Shown here: in pieces, positions 27,148 through 35,785 of the stretch
Layout: every line of letters begins with the position of its first letter
Numbering within the stretch: position 1 is the first letter of the stretch
NCBI GenBank assembly: GCA_016219515.1
Contig: JACRMU010000044.1
Location: forward strand, 1 to 50,575
Direction: 5' to 3'
DNA: 50,575 nt
Origin: Deltaproteobacteria bacterium
Lineage (GTDB): Bacteria > Desulfobacterota > Deferrimicrobia > Deferrimicrobiales > Deferrimicrobiaceae
Translations under genes and position numbers: made by a program
The notes under the pieces: generated by a model
Told to the model about the DNA's origin: nothing
The model's input: the letters and a program-made list of their open reading frames with translations, nothing else
Databases searched by the model: none

Positions 27148-29387
27148 CTCGGTCCCGCCGTACCGGGACGGCTCCCCCCAACGTGGGGAAGACCTCCCTT
27201 CTCCTGAAGCTGAAGCACGACCTCCAATCGCTCCCGGAAGGGACCGCGTCGCCCCGGCCTTTCCCGTTCTACTTCTCTTTCAGCAAGATTCTCTCTCATC
27301 CGCTGGCCCTCTCCCAGCATTTCCTGCAGGAGTTCCTCTGGCAGGTGTTGATCTTTTTGGGGGATTCCCCCCCCGCGGCATTCGACGCCGAGGCGATGTG
27401 CGAGCGGCTCGGGTCGTACGGGCTCACGGATTGCCGCGAGTTCCTTCTCGCGCACCGGCGTTTCTCGGAACGCGGAGACGGCCTCTCGGCGCTCGTGAGC
27501 GCCGTATCCTTCCCCTTCACGACCGGGAGGGACGTCTTCTATCCCGTTTTCCTCTTCGACGACTTCCAGTATACGTCCAAACTGCAGGGCATTCCCGACG
27601 GGGCCATCCTTTCCATCCTTCGCCCGTACATCAAGTCGGGGCACTTTCCCATGGTCATCTCGGGATCGTCCCCCGGGCACGTGACCTCCTCCCTCAAGAG
27701 GGAAGGGCTGTTCGGCACATTCCAGCTGGTGGAGATCGGAGGGCTCTCCCCGGCCGCCTCGGAAACGTTGTGGGCCTCCCTGTTCGAGCGCCGTAAGATC
27801 CGGATGCCCGTCCCCATTCAGGCCCGCGCCGCCGCGCGGCTGGGCCACGTGCCGATCTACCTGCGGATGTTCGCGGAGGAGGTTTCCTTCCGGAGCGCGG
27901 AGGTGTCCGACGAGATCGGCTTCGAGAACCTTTACGCCCTTTCGGTCACCGAGGGGCAGCTCAACCGGTACTGGCGGGAATTTTTCGAGAACGCCTTTCC
28001 CGACCGGCTGGACCGCGCGCGGGCCGTCAAGTTCCTCAAGCGCGTCGTCTGCGACCGGTTCCCGCTCGACACCTTCGAGGGGGCGCTGTCCCTTCTGGGG
28101 ACCTCGTCGGAAGACGGCGGGCGGATCTTGTCGGGGTTGGAGTTCAAGGGGCTGGTGAAATCCGATTTCGAACAGATCCGGTTCGTCGACGATCCCGTGC
28201 TGGCCGACTTCCTCTACTGGGCGTTCGAGCGGGGTGTCGCGGGGACGAGCAGCTCCCAGGTCGCCGCGGCGCTGGTGCAGGCGAAGCTGTCCCGGGCGGC
28301 CTCGGAGCCCGCGGAGGCCGAGCGGGGAAAGTGGATCGCCACGACCAAGGAGCTGATGCGCCGGTGGGACTGCCGCGAGGTGCCGCTGCTCCTGTTCCGA
28401 TTCGGCGGCTTCCGGGATCGGTTCGTCGGGAAAGGACTGCTCGAGGTGGTGATCGGGATGGAGAAGGAGCCGCAGAAGCTCCGGCTGCCCAAGATCAGCT
28501 CCGTTTCCACGGGATACAGGACCCGCCGCGGCGGCCCCCGGTTCGATTTCGACATGGTGGCCTACGGCTTCCTCGACGCGGAGTTCTCCGAAGAGAACCT
28601 GGTGATCTGGGCGGTGGACGTGAGCACGGAAAAGACGCTCGCCGCGATGGCGGTGGAGCACTTCGAGAACCGGTGCCGGCTGCTTTGCCTCGAAAAGGGG
28701 CTCCGGGCCCCGCAGCTCCGGAAGTGGATCCTGTTCGAAGGAGGGATCGACCCCGCCGCCCTCGAGCTGGCGGCCCGGTACGACATTTTCCTGACCCACC
28801 GTTCCCAGATGCGCATCTTCCTGAACCTGTTCGGCATGGAGGAGATCGATCTTCAAGCGGAGGACCGCAGGCCGGCGGATCCGCCTCCCGGAGCGGAGCC
28901 GCTCGAGTTCGAGCTGGTCCTGCCGATGAAGGCGGACACGGAAGTGGTGGCGGCCCGGGTCGCGGAGGAAGTGGCGTCCTACGCGTCCCTGGACAAGGAC
29001 GCGGTCGACCGGATCAAGATGGCGCTGTCTTACGCATCCCTGGACAAGGACTCCGTGGACCGAATCAAGATGGCCTTGATAGAGGCATGCATCAACGCGT
29101 TCGAGCACAGCGGGGCGGAGTCGGGGACGGTCCGTCTCCGGTACGTCCTGTCGCCGGAGAAGATCGAGCTGTTCGTCCAGGACGAAGGGAAGGGGTTCCG
29201 CGGAGGACGGACGGAGGAGTCCCGGCGCAACCGCGGCTGGGGGCTGAAGCTGATCCGGGAGCTGGTGGACGACGTCGAGATCATGACCGGCGACAAGGGA
29301 ACCATCGTGCGGATGGTGAAGTACCTCGATTCCGGCATGGAAAAGGAAGGAGCGGGATCGCCGGGTCCCGAAGAGCGACCGCGATGA
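27114..29387 (+). CDS. P-loop NTPase (ATPase_2/STAND-like) + PD-(D/E)XK-like region + RsbW-type HATPase; 5' end probably missing
   Basis: PPNVGKTSLLLKL Walker A, PVFLFDDFQY Walker B, MVISGSSPGH; FDFDMVAYGFLDAEF...LVIWAVDVSTEK; C-terminal DRIKMALIEACINAFEHSG...DEGKGF...GWGLKLIRELVDDV. Confidence 0.7.
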   Translation: MRPPRGGAAAAPRSRRTGTAPPNVGKTSLLLKLKHDLQSLPEGTASPRPFPFYFSFSKILSHPLALSQHFLQEFLWQVLIFLGDSPPAAFDAEAMCERLGSYGLTDCREFLLAHRRFSERGDGLSALVSAVSFPFTTGRDVFYPVFLFDDFQYTSKLQGIPDGAILSILRPYIKSGHFPMVISGSSPGHVTSSLKREGLFGTFQLVEIGGLSPAASETLWASLFERRKIRMPVPIQARAAARLGHVPIYLRMFAEEVSFRSAEVSDEIGFENLYALSVTEGQLNRYWREFFENAFPDRLDRARAVKFLKRVVCDRFPLDTFEGALSLLGTSSEDGGRILSGLEFKGLVKSDFEQIRFVDDPVLADFLYWAFERGVAGTSSSQVAAALVQAKLSRAASEPAEAERGKWIATTKELMRRWDCREVPLLLFRFGGFRDRFVGKGLLEVVIGMEKEPQKLRLPKISSVSTGYRTRRGGPRFDFDMVAYGFLDAEFSEENLVIWAVDVSTEKTLAAMAVEHFENRCRLLCLEKGLRAPQLRKWILFEGGIDPAALELAARYDIFLTHRSQMRIFLNLFGMEEIDLQAEDRRPADPPPGAEPLEFELVLPMKADTEVVAARVAEEVASYASLDKDAVDRIKMALSYASLDKDSVDRIKMALIEACINAFEHSGAESGTVRLRYVLSPEKIELFVQDEGKGFRGGRTEESRRNRGWGLKLIRELVDDVEIMTGDKGTIVRMVKYLDSGMEKEGAGSPGPEERPR
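28977..29078 (+). repeat. Diverged 51-bp tandem duplication (2 x 17 codons) within the HATPase domain
   Basis: SYASLDKDAVDRIKMAL / SYASLDKDSVDRIKMAL; 8 nt differences over 51, one amino-acid change. Confidence 0.95.
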
Positions 29388-29737
29388 GTTACCTGAACGT
29401 CAGGACGCGCCAGGCGGATGGGGCGCTGGTGGTGTATATCGACGGCTATCTGAACAGCCTCCTGGGGGAGGAAGTGGAACGGGTGGTGCAGGAGACCCTC
29501 GATTCGGGGATGAGGAATTTTCTCCTGAACTTCGAGGGGACGCGCCTGATCAACAGCATCGGGATTTCCATCATCATCGACATCGTGGAGAAAATCATGG
29601 AGCGCAACGGGATGCTGGCGTTCTGCGCCTTGAGCCGCATCAACCGCGAGCTGTTCCAGATGACGGGAGTCGCCCGTTACGTCCGCGTGTTCGAACGGGA
29701 GGAGGAAGCGCTTGGGTATTTCGGCACGTCCGCCTGA
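29384..29737 (+). CDS. STAS-domain anti-anti-sigma factor-like protein
   Basis: VVYIDGYLNSLLGEEVERVVQETLDSGMRNFLLNFEGTRLINSIGISIIIDIVEK; ATGA overlap with the upstream gene. Confidence 0.85.
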   Translation: MSYLNVRTRQADGALVVYIDGYLNSLLGEEVERVVQETLDSGMRNFLLNFEGTRLINSIGISIIIDIVEKIMERNGMLAFCALSRINRELFQMTGVARYVRVFEREEEALGYFGTSA

Positions 29738-31007
29738 CAACGGCCTTTTCGGCGAGGAGCGCCTGCCCGCCGGGCGCCGGGAGGCGTTCAAGCTCAAGGC
29801 GCTGCGGGACTTCACGGTCTGCATCTCGCGGGCGCGCGACTTCGACGAGTCCCTCCACCTTGCCCTCATGGTCATCCTGGGGACGTTCTCCATCGCGAAG
29901 GGGGCGCTGTTCCTCGAAGAGCACGGGGAACTCCGTGCGAAGGTCTCCCGCGGTCTTCCCCCGGGGGTGCCGCCGATCGATATGTCGCGGGAGCTTGCCG
30001 CGGCGCTCCGCCGGTCGGGCCGTCCGGTCCTGCTGGGGCGGAAGACGGCTTCCGGGCCGGTCCGCAAGGCAGTCGGCGACATCGAGAGGGCGGTGCCGGC
30101 GTTCCAGGTGGAACATCTCTGTTCCTTAGGGACCCGGAACGGCTCCCTCGGCATCCTGGTTCTCGGCGCCACCATCACCGGGGAGGGGCTTACGCTCCGG
30201 CAGCGCGAGACGCTGAGCGTGATGACCTCCATCCTCTCCAACCACGTCGCCAACCACCGGGTCCTGGCGGACATTTCCCGCCTGAACGAGGTCCTTCGGG
30301 TCCAGGTGTCGGAGAATGAACGGCTCCTCGATGGAATGCAGGAAATTTTCCTGGACACGATCCGGGCGCTGGCGGCGGCGATCGAAGCGAAGGATCCTTA
30401 CACGCGCGGCCACTCCGAGCGCGTGGCGAAGATCTCGGTGACCATCGCGAAAGGGCTCGACCTGTCGGAGGATGAAGTGCAGGCGGTCCACATCGCATCG
30501 ATCCTCCATGACGTGGGGAAGATCGGGACGTCCCGGTTCATCCTGTCGAAGCAGTCTTCCCTGACGCCCGAGGAATTCCAGGAAATCCGGAAACATCCGC
30601 GGACGAGCTTCGACATCCTTTCCGAGATCCGTTTCCCCTATCCGAACGTCGCGGTCTTCGCGAGGGACCACCCCGAGTTTCTCGACGGATCGGGCTATCC
30701 CGACGGGAAACGGGACCGCCAGATATCCACGGGGGCGAGGATCATCGCGTTGGCCGACGCGTTCGACGCCATGGTCTCCGACCGTCCTTACCGGGACAGC
30801 CTGCCGCTCCTGGAAGCGCTCCGGGAGCTTAAGTCCCGCATCTACAGACATTACGATCCGGCGGTGGGACGGATGTTTTTCCGGGAGCTGCGCCGGGAGA
30901 TCGCGGGGGAAAACGGAACCCCCCCCGTCTTCACCTCGCTGGCGAAACGCTACTCGCGCGAGGACGCGCTGGAATTCATCGATGGGGCGCTAAAGGACCT
31001 GAACTGA
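29712..31007 (+). CDS. GAF-like + HD-GYP-like phosphodiesterase
   Basis: AIEAKDPYTRGHSERVAKISVTIAKGL, ILHDVGKIG, LDGSGYPDG, ARIIALADAFDAMVSDRPYR. Confidence 0.88.
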   Translation: MGISARPPDNGLFGEERLPAGRREAFKLKALRDFTVCISRARDFDESLHLALMVILGTFSIAKGALFLEEHGELRAKVSRGLPPGVPPIDMSRELAAALRRSGRPVLLGRKTASGPVRKAVGDIERAVPAFQVEHLCSLGTRNGSLGILVLGATITGEGLTLRQRETLSVMTSILSNHVANHRVLADISRLNEVLRVQVSENERLLDGMQEIFLDTIRALAAAIEAKDPYTRGHSERVAKISVTIAKGLDLSEDEVQAVHIASILHDVGKIGTSRFILSKQSSLTPEEFQEIRKHPRTSFDILSEIRFPYPNVAVFARDHPEFLDGSGYPDGKRDRQISTGARIIALADAFDAMVSDRPYRDSLPLLEALRELKSRIYRHYDPAVGRMFFRELRREIAGENGTPPVFTSLAKRYSREDALEFIDGALKDLN

Positions 31008-31011
31008 CGGT

Positions 31012-31800
31012 TCAGGAAATTTCCGCGAGGAGCGCCCGGAGCGCGGCCAGCCCTCGATGGAAATGCTCCCTTCGGTGAGGTTCCAGCGTCAGGATGGGTG
31101 AAGCGCCCGTCTCCAGCGCCGCGTGCAGGACCCCCCGGAAATTGATCGAGCCCTCGCCCACGGGAAGGTGGTCGTCCCGCTGCCCCCGGTTGTCGTGGAT
31201 GTGCATTTCGCGGAGATCCGGACCGAACGCTTCCAGCCACTTGTGGACGGGAAGGCAGGAAAAGAGGGCCGCATGGCCGGCGTCGCAGCAGAACCCGAGA
31301 CGTTTCGACCCGAGCGCGTTCCGGAGCCGGAGAAGATGGTCGGGGACTTCGTCGAAGACGTTTTCCAGGAACAGGTCGACCCCGGTTTTCTCCGCCGCAT
31401 CCACGACGGCCCCGAAGGTCCGGAGGGCGGGCTCGAACCACTTTTCGGCGTCGAAATCGTAGAGCCATCCGTAGTACCCGCCGTGGACCACGATCCCCAA
31501 GGGCCGGAAGACGGGAGCCAGCGCGATCGTTTGCAGGAGCCGGCGAACCGCCATCCTGCGCGCCTCCTCGTCGCGCGCACCGGGCCAGACCTCTTCGAAG
31601 GGCGCGTGAAACGTTGCGCTGCGCACTCCCGCCTCCCGCAACGTTCCCGCGGTCTTTTCCGCGGCTTCCTCCGTGAGGGCGTCGAGCGCATTTCCTGAAA
31701 AGTAGATCTCGGGCCCCACGCCGTTCCCGGCAAGAAGGCGGGCCGCATCCGTGGACTCCAGCATGGGGTAGGGAACCGTGGCGTGGATCGTCCAGACCAT
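31012..31800 (-). CDS. Sugar phosphate isomerase/epimerase (TIM barrel, AP endonuclease 2-like)
   Basis: LFLENVFDEVPDHLLRLRNALGSKRLGFCCDAGHAALF, LREMHIHDNRGQRDDHLPVGEGSINF. Confidence 0.78.
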   Translation of the reverse strand: MVWTIHATVPYPMLESTDAARLLAGNGVGPEIYFSGNALDALTEEAAEKTAGTLREAGVRSATFHAPFEEVWPGARDEEARRMAVRRLLQTIALAPVFRPLGIVVHGGYYGWLYDFDAEKWFEPALRTFGAVVDAAEKTGVDLFLENVFDEVPDHLLRLRNALGSKRLGFCCDAGHAALFSCLPVHKWLEAFGPDLREMHIHDNRGQRDDHLPVGEGSINFRGVLHAALETGASPILTLEPHRREHFHRGLAALRALLAEIS

Positions 31801-31965
31801 CCTTTGCGAGGCCTCCTTCCCGGCGTTCCTCGAACACCGGATCGACCGAAGATACCGCATCGTTCGCGGCGGAGCAACCCCGTCGTTCGGAAGGATTTCC
31901 CCGCGCCTCCGCGGCGAACGCGCGGGGAAAGGCATTCTCCTTGGAAACGCCATTTTGAAAATGCC

Positions 31966-31994
31966 TTGACATGTTATTGTATACTGCATACATT
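31966..31994 (+). promoter_or_regulatory. Sigma-70 promoter with overlapping GntR-like operator
   Basis: TTGACA-17 nt-TACATT; palindrome TGTAT-ACTGC-ATACA at 31978-31992. Confidence 0.75.
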
Positions 31995-32010
31995 ATCCGG
32001 CAATCCGTGA

Positions 32011-32697
32011 ATGGAGGAGAGAATCGCCTTGCTGCAGAAACTGAAGATCCAGATCGATAACCACATGACCCTCCGGGAAAAAATCGTCGAGACGGTAAGG
32101 AGTGCGATCATCAATGGCCAGATCCCTGCGGGCACCCGCGTCGCGGAGCCCGATCTGGCCGACCGCTTCGGCATCAGCCGGACGCCGATCCGCGAGGCGT
32201 TCCGCCAGCTCGAGTCCGAGGGGTTCATCACCGTCGTCCCCCGGAAAGGAGCCGTCGTCGCCTCCATTTCGGCCAAGGACATCTCCGATTTCTACGACCT
32301 GAAGATGGTGCTCGAGGGGTACGCGGCCCGCTGCGCTACCCGGACCCTCACCGAGAAGGATCTGGCCAGGATGGAATCGCTGAACCGCCAGATCGAGGCG
32401 GCCGCCGCCAAAAAGGACCTGCGCAAGGTGCTCTTCCTCCACAACGATTTCCACGATGTCTTTCTGACGGCTTGCGGGAACGAGAAGCTTCATTCCATCG
32501 TCCAGAACATGGTGATGCAGTTCCAGCGGTTCCGGCTGATCCTGGCGATGCGGGGCAAGATCGAAGGGGTCATCCGGCAGCACCGGGACATCATCGAGGC
32601 CTTCCGGAAGCGGAATCCCGAGCTTGCGGAGTCTCTCGTGATAAAGAACGCCCAATACGGGAAGAAGATCCTTCTCCAGGAACTGGAAAAGGAGTGA
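32011..32697 (+). CDS. GntR family (FadR/FCD-type) transcriptional regulator
   Basis: LREKIVETVRSAIINGQIPAGTRVAEPDLADRFGISRTPIREAFRQLESEGFI. Confidence 0.92.
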   Translation: MEERIALLQKLKIQIDNHMTLREKIVETVRSAIINGQIPAGTRVAEPDLADRFGISRTPIREAFRQLESEGFITVVPRKGAVVASISAKDISDFYDLKMVLEGYAARCATRTLTEKDLARMESLNRQIEAAAAKKDLRKVLFLHNDFHDVFLTACGNEKLHSIVQNMVMQFQRFRLILAMRGKIEGVIRQHRDIIEAFRKRNPELAESLVIKNAQYGKKILLQELEKE

Positions 32698-32714
32698 GTC
32701 GGGGCACGCCGCCG

Positions 32715-34121
32715 ATGCCCGAGCCGGACCGATTGCGCAGTCTCCCTTCCGTCGCTTCCCTGCTGGAAGCCCAAGAGATACGCCGGATCCTTCGGAAGAC
32801 GCCGCGCGCCGTCGTGGTGGATGCCGTCCGCAGGGTCCTTTCCGCCTTCCGGCGGGAAGCGGCGGCCGGCGCGCCGTCCCGTAGCCGGGAGGAGTGGACG
32901 GCGCTGCTCGTGTCCCGCCTGCCCGCCGAAGTTGCCGCCGCCGAGGAGCCGTCGCTGCGGAGAGTGATCAACGCGACGGGGGTCGTCATCCACACCAACC
33001 TGGGGAGGGCCCCGCTGCCGGAGGAGGGGATCCGCGCCGTTTCCCTCGCCGCCCGCGGGTATTCCAACCTGGAGTTCGATCTCGCATCCGGCGGCCGCTC
33101 CTCCCGGCTGGTCCACGTGGAGCGCTTGATCCTCGGCCTCACCGGGGCGGAGTCGGCGCACGTCGTCAACAACAACGCGGCCGCGGTGCTTCTCTGTCTG
33201 GCGGGGCTGGCCAGGGGGAGGGAGGTTCTCGTCAGCCGGGGGGAACTGGTGGAGATCGGCGGATCGTTCCGCATCCCCGACATCATGGCCGAGAGCGGCG
33301 CGTCGCTCGTCGAGGTGGGGACGACCAACCGCACCCGCCTCCGGGATTACGAAAACGCGGCGACCGCGCGGACGGCGCTCCTCCTGAAGGTCCACCGGTC
33401 CAACTTCAGCGTTTCGGGCTTCACCGAAGAGGTTTCCACCGCCGAGCTTTCCTCCCTCGGGGCCCGCCTGGGAATCCCGGTGATGGAAGACCTGGGCTCG
33501 GGGGCCATCTTCGATTTTTCCGCCGCGGGCATTCCGGGGACGCCCACCGTCCGGCAGGCGCTTTCGCACGGCCCCGGGATCGTGACCGTGAGCGGGGACA
33601 AGCTTCTGGGCGGCCCGCAGGCCGGGATCATCGCCGGCCGCAAGGAGCTGGTGGACCCGCTGAAAAAGCACCCCCTCTCGCGCGCCTTGCGGATCGACAA
33701 GCTGTGCCTGGCCGCGCTGGCCGCGACGCTCGCCCTGTACGCCGACGAACGGAGAGCGGCGGCTTCCGTCCCGGTGCTGGCGATGATGACGGAAGGGGAA
33801 GGTGCCGTCCGCGCGCGCGCGCGGAAACTCGTCCGGCGGGTCCGGAAGGCCGGCGGGGCCGGGCTGCTCCTGTCCATCGAGCGGGCGGATTCCTCTCCCG
33901 GCGGAGGGGCGATGCCCGAGGTCCGGATTCCCACGGCCTGCGTCGCCGTGTCCCATCCGGGGATGCGCGTCGAGGACCTGGAGGAAACGCTCCGGCGAGG
34001 GGACCCTCCGGTCGTGGCGCGCATCGCGAAGGGGAAGCTGCTCCTCGACATGCGCACGGTCCGCGACGGGGAGGTCGCCGACCTCGCCGCGGCCCTCCTG
34101 GCCGCCCTGTCCGCGGGGTGA
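32715..34121 (+). CDS. selA: L-seryl-tRNA(Sec) selenium transferase
   Basis: RVINATGVVIHTNLGRAPLPEE, LEVLVSRGELVEIGGSFRIPDIM-type motif, VSGDKLLGGPQAGIIAG, HPLSRALRIDKL. Confidence 0.95.
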   Translation: MPEPDRLRSLPSVASLLEAQEIRRILRKTPRAVVVDAVRRVLSAFRREAAAGAPSRSREEWTALLVSRLPAEVAAAEEPSLRRVINATGVVIHTNLGRAPLPEEGIRAVSLAARGYSNLEFDLASGGRSSRLVHVERLILGLTGAESAHVVNNNAAAVLLCLAGLARGREVLVSRGELVEIGGSFRIPDIMAESGASLVEVGTTNRTRLRDYENAATARTALLLKVHRSNFSVSGFTEEVSTAELSSLGARLGIPVMEDLGSGAIFDFSAAGIPGTPTVRQALSHGPGIVTVSGDKLLGGPQAGIIAGRKELVDPLKKHPLSRALRIDKLCLAALAATLALYADERRAAASVPVLAMMTEGEGAVRARARKLVRRVRKAGGAGLLLSIERADSSPGGGAMPEVRIPTACVAVSHPGMRVEDLEETLRRGDPPVVARIAKGKLLLDMRTVRDGEVADLAAALLAALSAG

Positions 34122-34149
34122 GAAGCGGCCGGACTCTCTATTTCAGAGA

Positions 34150-34217
34150 TACGGTGATGCGGACGCAGGGCGCAGCGGGGGGAAGCCCCCCGCGAGCCCC
34201 AAGTCCGTATCACCGCA
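34150..34217. mobile_element. MITE-like/REPIN-like element, short form (68 bp), inverted relative to the 9.3-kb copy
   Basis: tacggtgatgcggac ... gtccgtatcaccgca inverted ends; internal cgcagcggggggaagccccccgcg hairpin. Confidence 0.6.
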
Positions 34218-34259
34218 TTTCCGGTTGAAGGGAGGTCCCTCCCCAGTGTATAAAAGGAC

Positions 34260-34856
34260 ATGCTGAACTCCGGCGTGCTCGTCCTCAACCGGGCGTTTTT
34301 CCCCGTCCACGTAACGAACGTTCGGCGGGCGTTCTGTCTTCTCTATTCCGGGCTTGCCCGCGCAATCAATTCCCAGTACGAAATGTACGACTTCCAGTCG
34401 TGGAGCGAGCTTTCCGTCCACACCCACGACGAGGCCGTGGGCCTCGTGGGGCGGGTGATCCGGGTTCCGAGGGTCGTCGTGCTGGTCGCCTACGACCGCG
34501 TCCCGAAGCGCACCGTCCGCTTCAGCCGGCACAACATCTTCGTCCGGGACCGCAGCACCTGCCAGTACTGCGGGAAGACCCACCCCCGGAGCGAGCTGAA
34601 CCTGGACCATGTCATTCCGAGGTCCCGGGGCGGGATGACGACATGGGAAAACATCGTCTGCAGCTGCGTGCCCTGCAACAAGCGGAAGGGGGGGATGCTT
34701 CCCGAGGAAGCGGGCCTGCGGACGATCGCCCGTCCGGCCCGGCCCCGCTGGACGCCGGAATACGCGTTTTCCCTCCGGGGGCCGGTCCATCGGGAGTGGT
34801 TGCCGTTCCTCAACCTCGTGGACTTCACCTACTGGAACTTAGAACTCGAAAGGTGA
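34260..34856 (+). CDS. HNH endonuclease family protein
   Basis: FVRDRSTCQYCGKTHPRSELNLDHVIPRSRGGMTTWENIVCSCVPCNKRKGG. Confidence 0.92.
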   Translation: MLNSGVLVLNRAFFPVHVTNVRRAFCLLYSGLARAINSQYEMYDFQSWSELSVHTHDEAVGLVGRVIRVPRVVVLVAYDRVPKRTVRFSRHNIFVRDRSTCQYCGKTHPRSELNLDHVIPRSRGGMTTWENIVCSCVPCNKRKGGMLPEEAGLRTIARPARPRWTPEYAFSLRGPVHREWLPFLNLVDFTYWNLELER

Positions 34857-35731
34857 TCCGTCCCGAACAGGCCGGAAGGCGGGTGGGGCCGGAGTCCCTC
34901 CTGTTCATCGTCGGTCATCCCCTGTCCCATTCCTTGAGCCCCGCGATGCACAACGCCGTCATCGCCCGGCTCGGCCTCCCCTTGCGGTACGTCGGTATCG
35001 ACATTCCCCGGGTGGTTCTCCCAGATTTCTTCCGGGTCGTCCGGGAAGGAAACTTCCTGGGCGGCAACGTTACGATTCCTCACAAGGAGGAGGCGGCCTC
35101 GCTGGCGGACGAGAAGTCGGAAGCGGTGGAGGTCTGCGGGGCGGCGAACGTCATATGCATCCGGAAAGGGAAGCTTCGCGCCGAGAACACCGACGGGCAC
35201 GGTTTCCTGGACGCGGCGGCGGATGCGGGGTGGGGGAGGCGCTTCCGGCGGGTGGTCCTTCTCGGGGCGGGCGGCTCGGCCCGGGGGATCGCCTTCGAGC
35301 TGTGCCGCGCCGGGGCGAAGGAAATGACGATTCTCAACCGGCACCCCTCGCGCGGCGAGGAAATCGCCTCGATCCTTTCCCCCCGGTTCCCGGGAACGGC
35401 GATGTCGGCCGGAGAGCTGAATCCTGCCAGGATGATTGAGGAATTCCGCGGCGCGGACCTGGTCGTCCAGTGCACCTCCCTGGGGTTGTTCGGGGACTGG
35501 GAACATTTTCCCCTGGAGGGGGTAGAGAAAACCACACGGTTTGCCGATATAATTTATCGACGGGGCGGTACCGCATTGGTGCGCCTCTTGAAAAAGCGGG
35601 GGATTTCCGCGATCGACGGCCTGGCGATGCTGGCCCACCAGGCGGCGCGGAGTTTTTTCCTTTGGACCGGGAAAAGGGTCCCCGGGGAGGAATTTCTGTC
35701 CGTCGCGCGAAAAACAATTGCGGTTGGATGA
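34853..35731 (+). CDS. aroE: Shikimate dehydrogenase
   Basis: GHPLSHSLSPAMHNA, GNVTIPHKEEA, NTDGHGF, LLGAGGSARGIAFEL. Confidence 0.93.
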   Translation: MIRPEQAGRRVGPESLLFIVGHPLSHSLSPAMHNAVIARLGLPLRYVGIDIPRVVLPDFFRVVREGNFLGGNVTIPHKEEAASLADEKSEAVEVCGAANVICIRKGKLRAENTDGHGFLDAAADAGWGRRFRRVVLLGAGGSARGIAFELCRAGAKEMTILNRHPSRGEEIASILSPRFPGTAMSAGELNPARMIEEFRGADLVVQCTSLGLFGDWEHFPLEGVEKTTRFADIIYRRGGTALVRLLKKRGISAIDGLAMLAHQAARSFFLWTGKRVPGEEFLSVARKTIAVG

Positions 35732-35785
35732 GTCAAATTATGCTTAAATATAGTGTAATTTATATTTCTATATGGTGACTTTTCT

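Noticed and set aside
27030-29108. 692-aa minus-strand ORF opposite the NTPase-HATPase gene
   Set aside because: Antisense frame with no motif; the plus-strand protein has Walker and HATPase motifs
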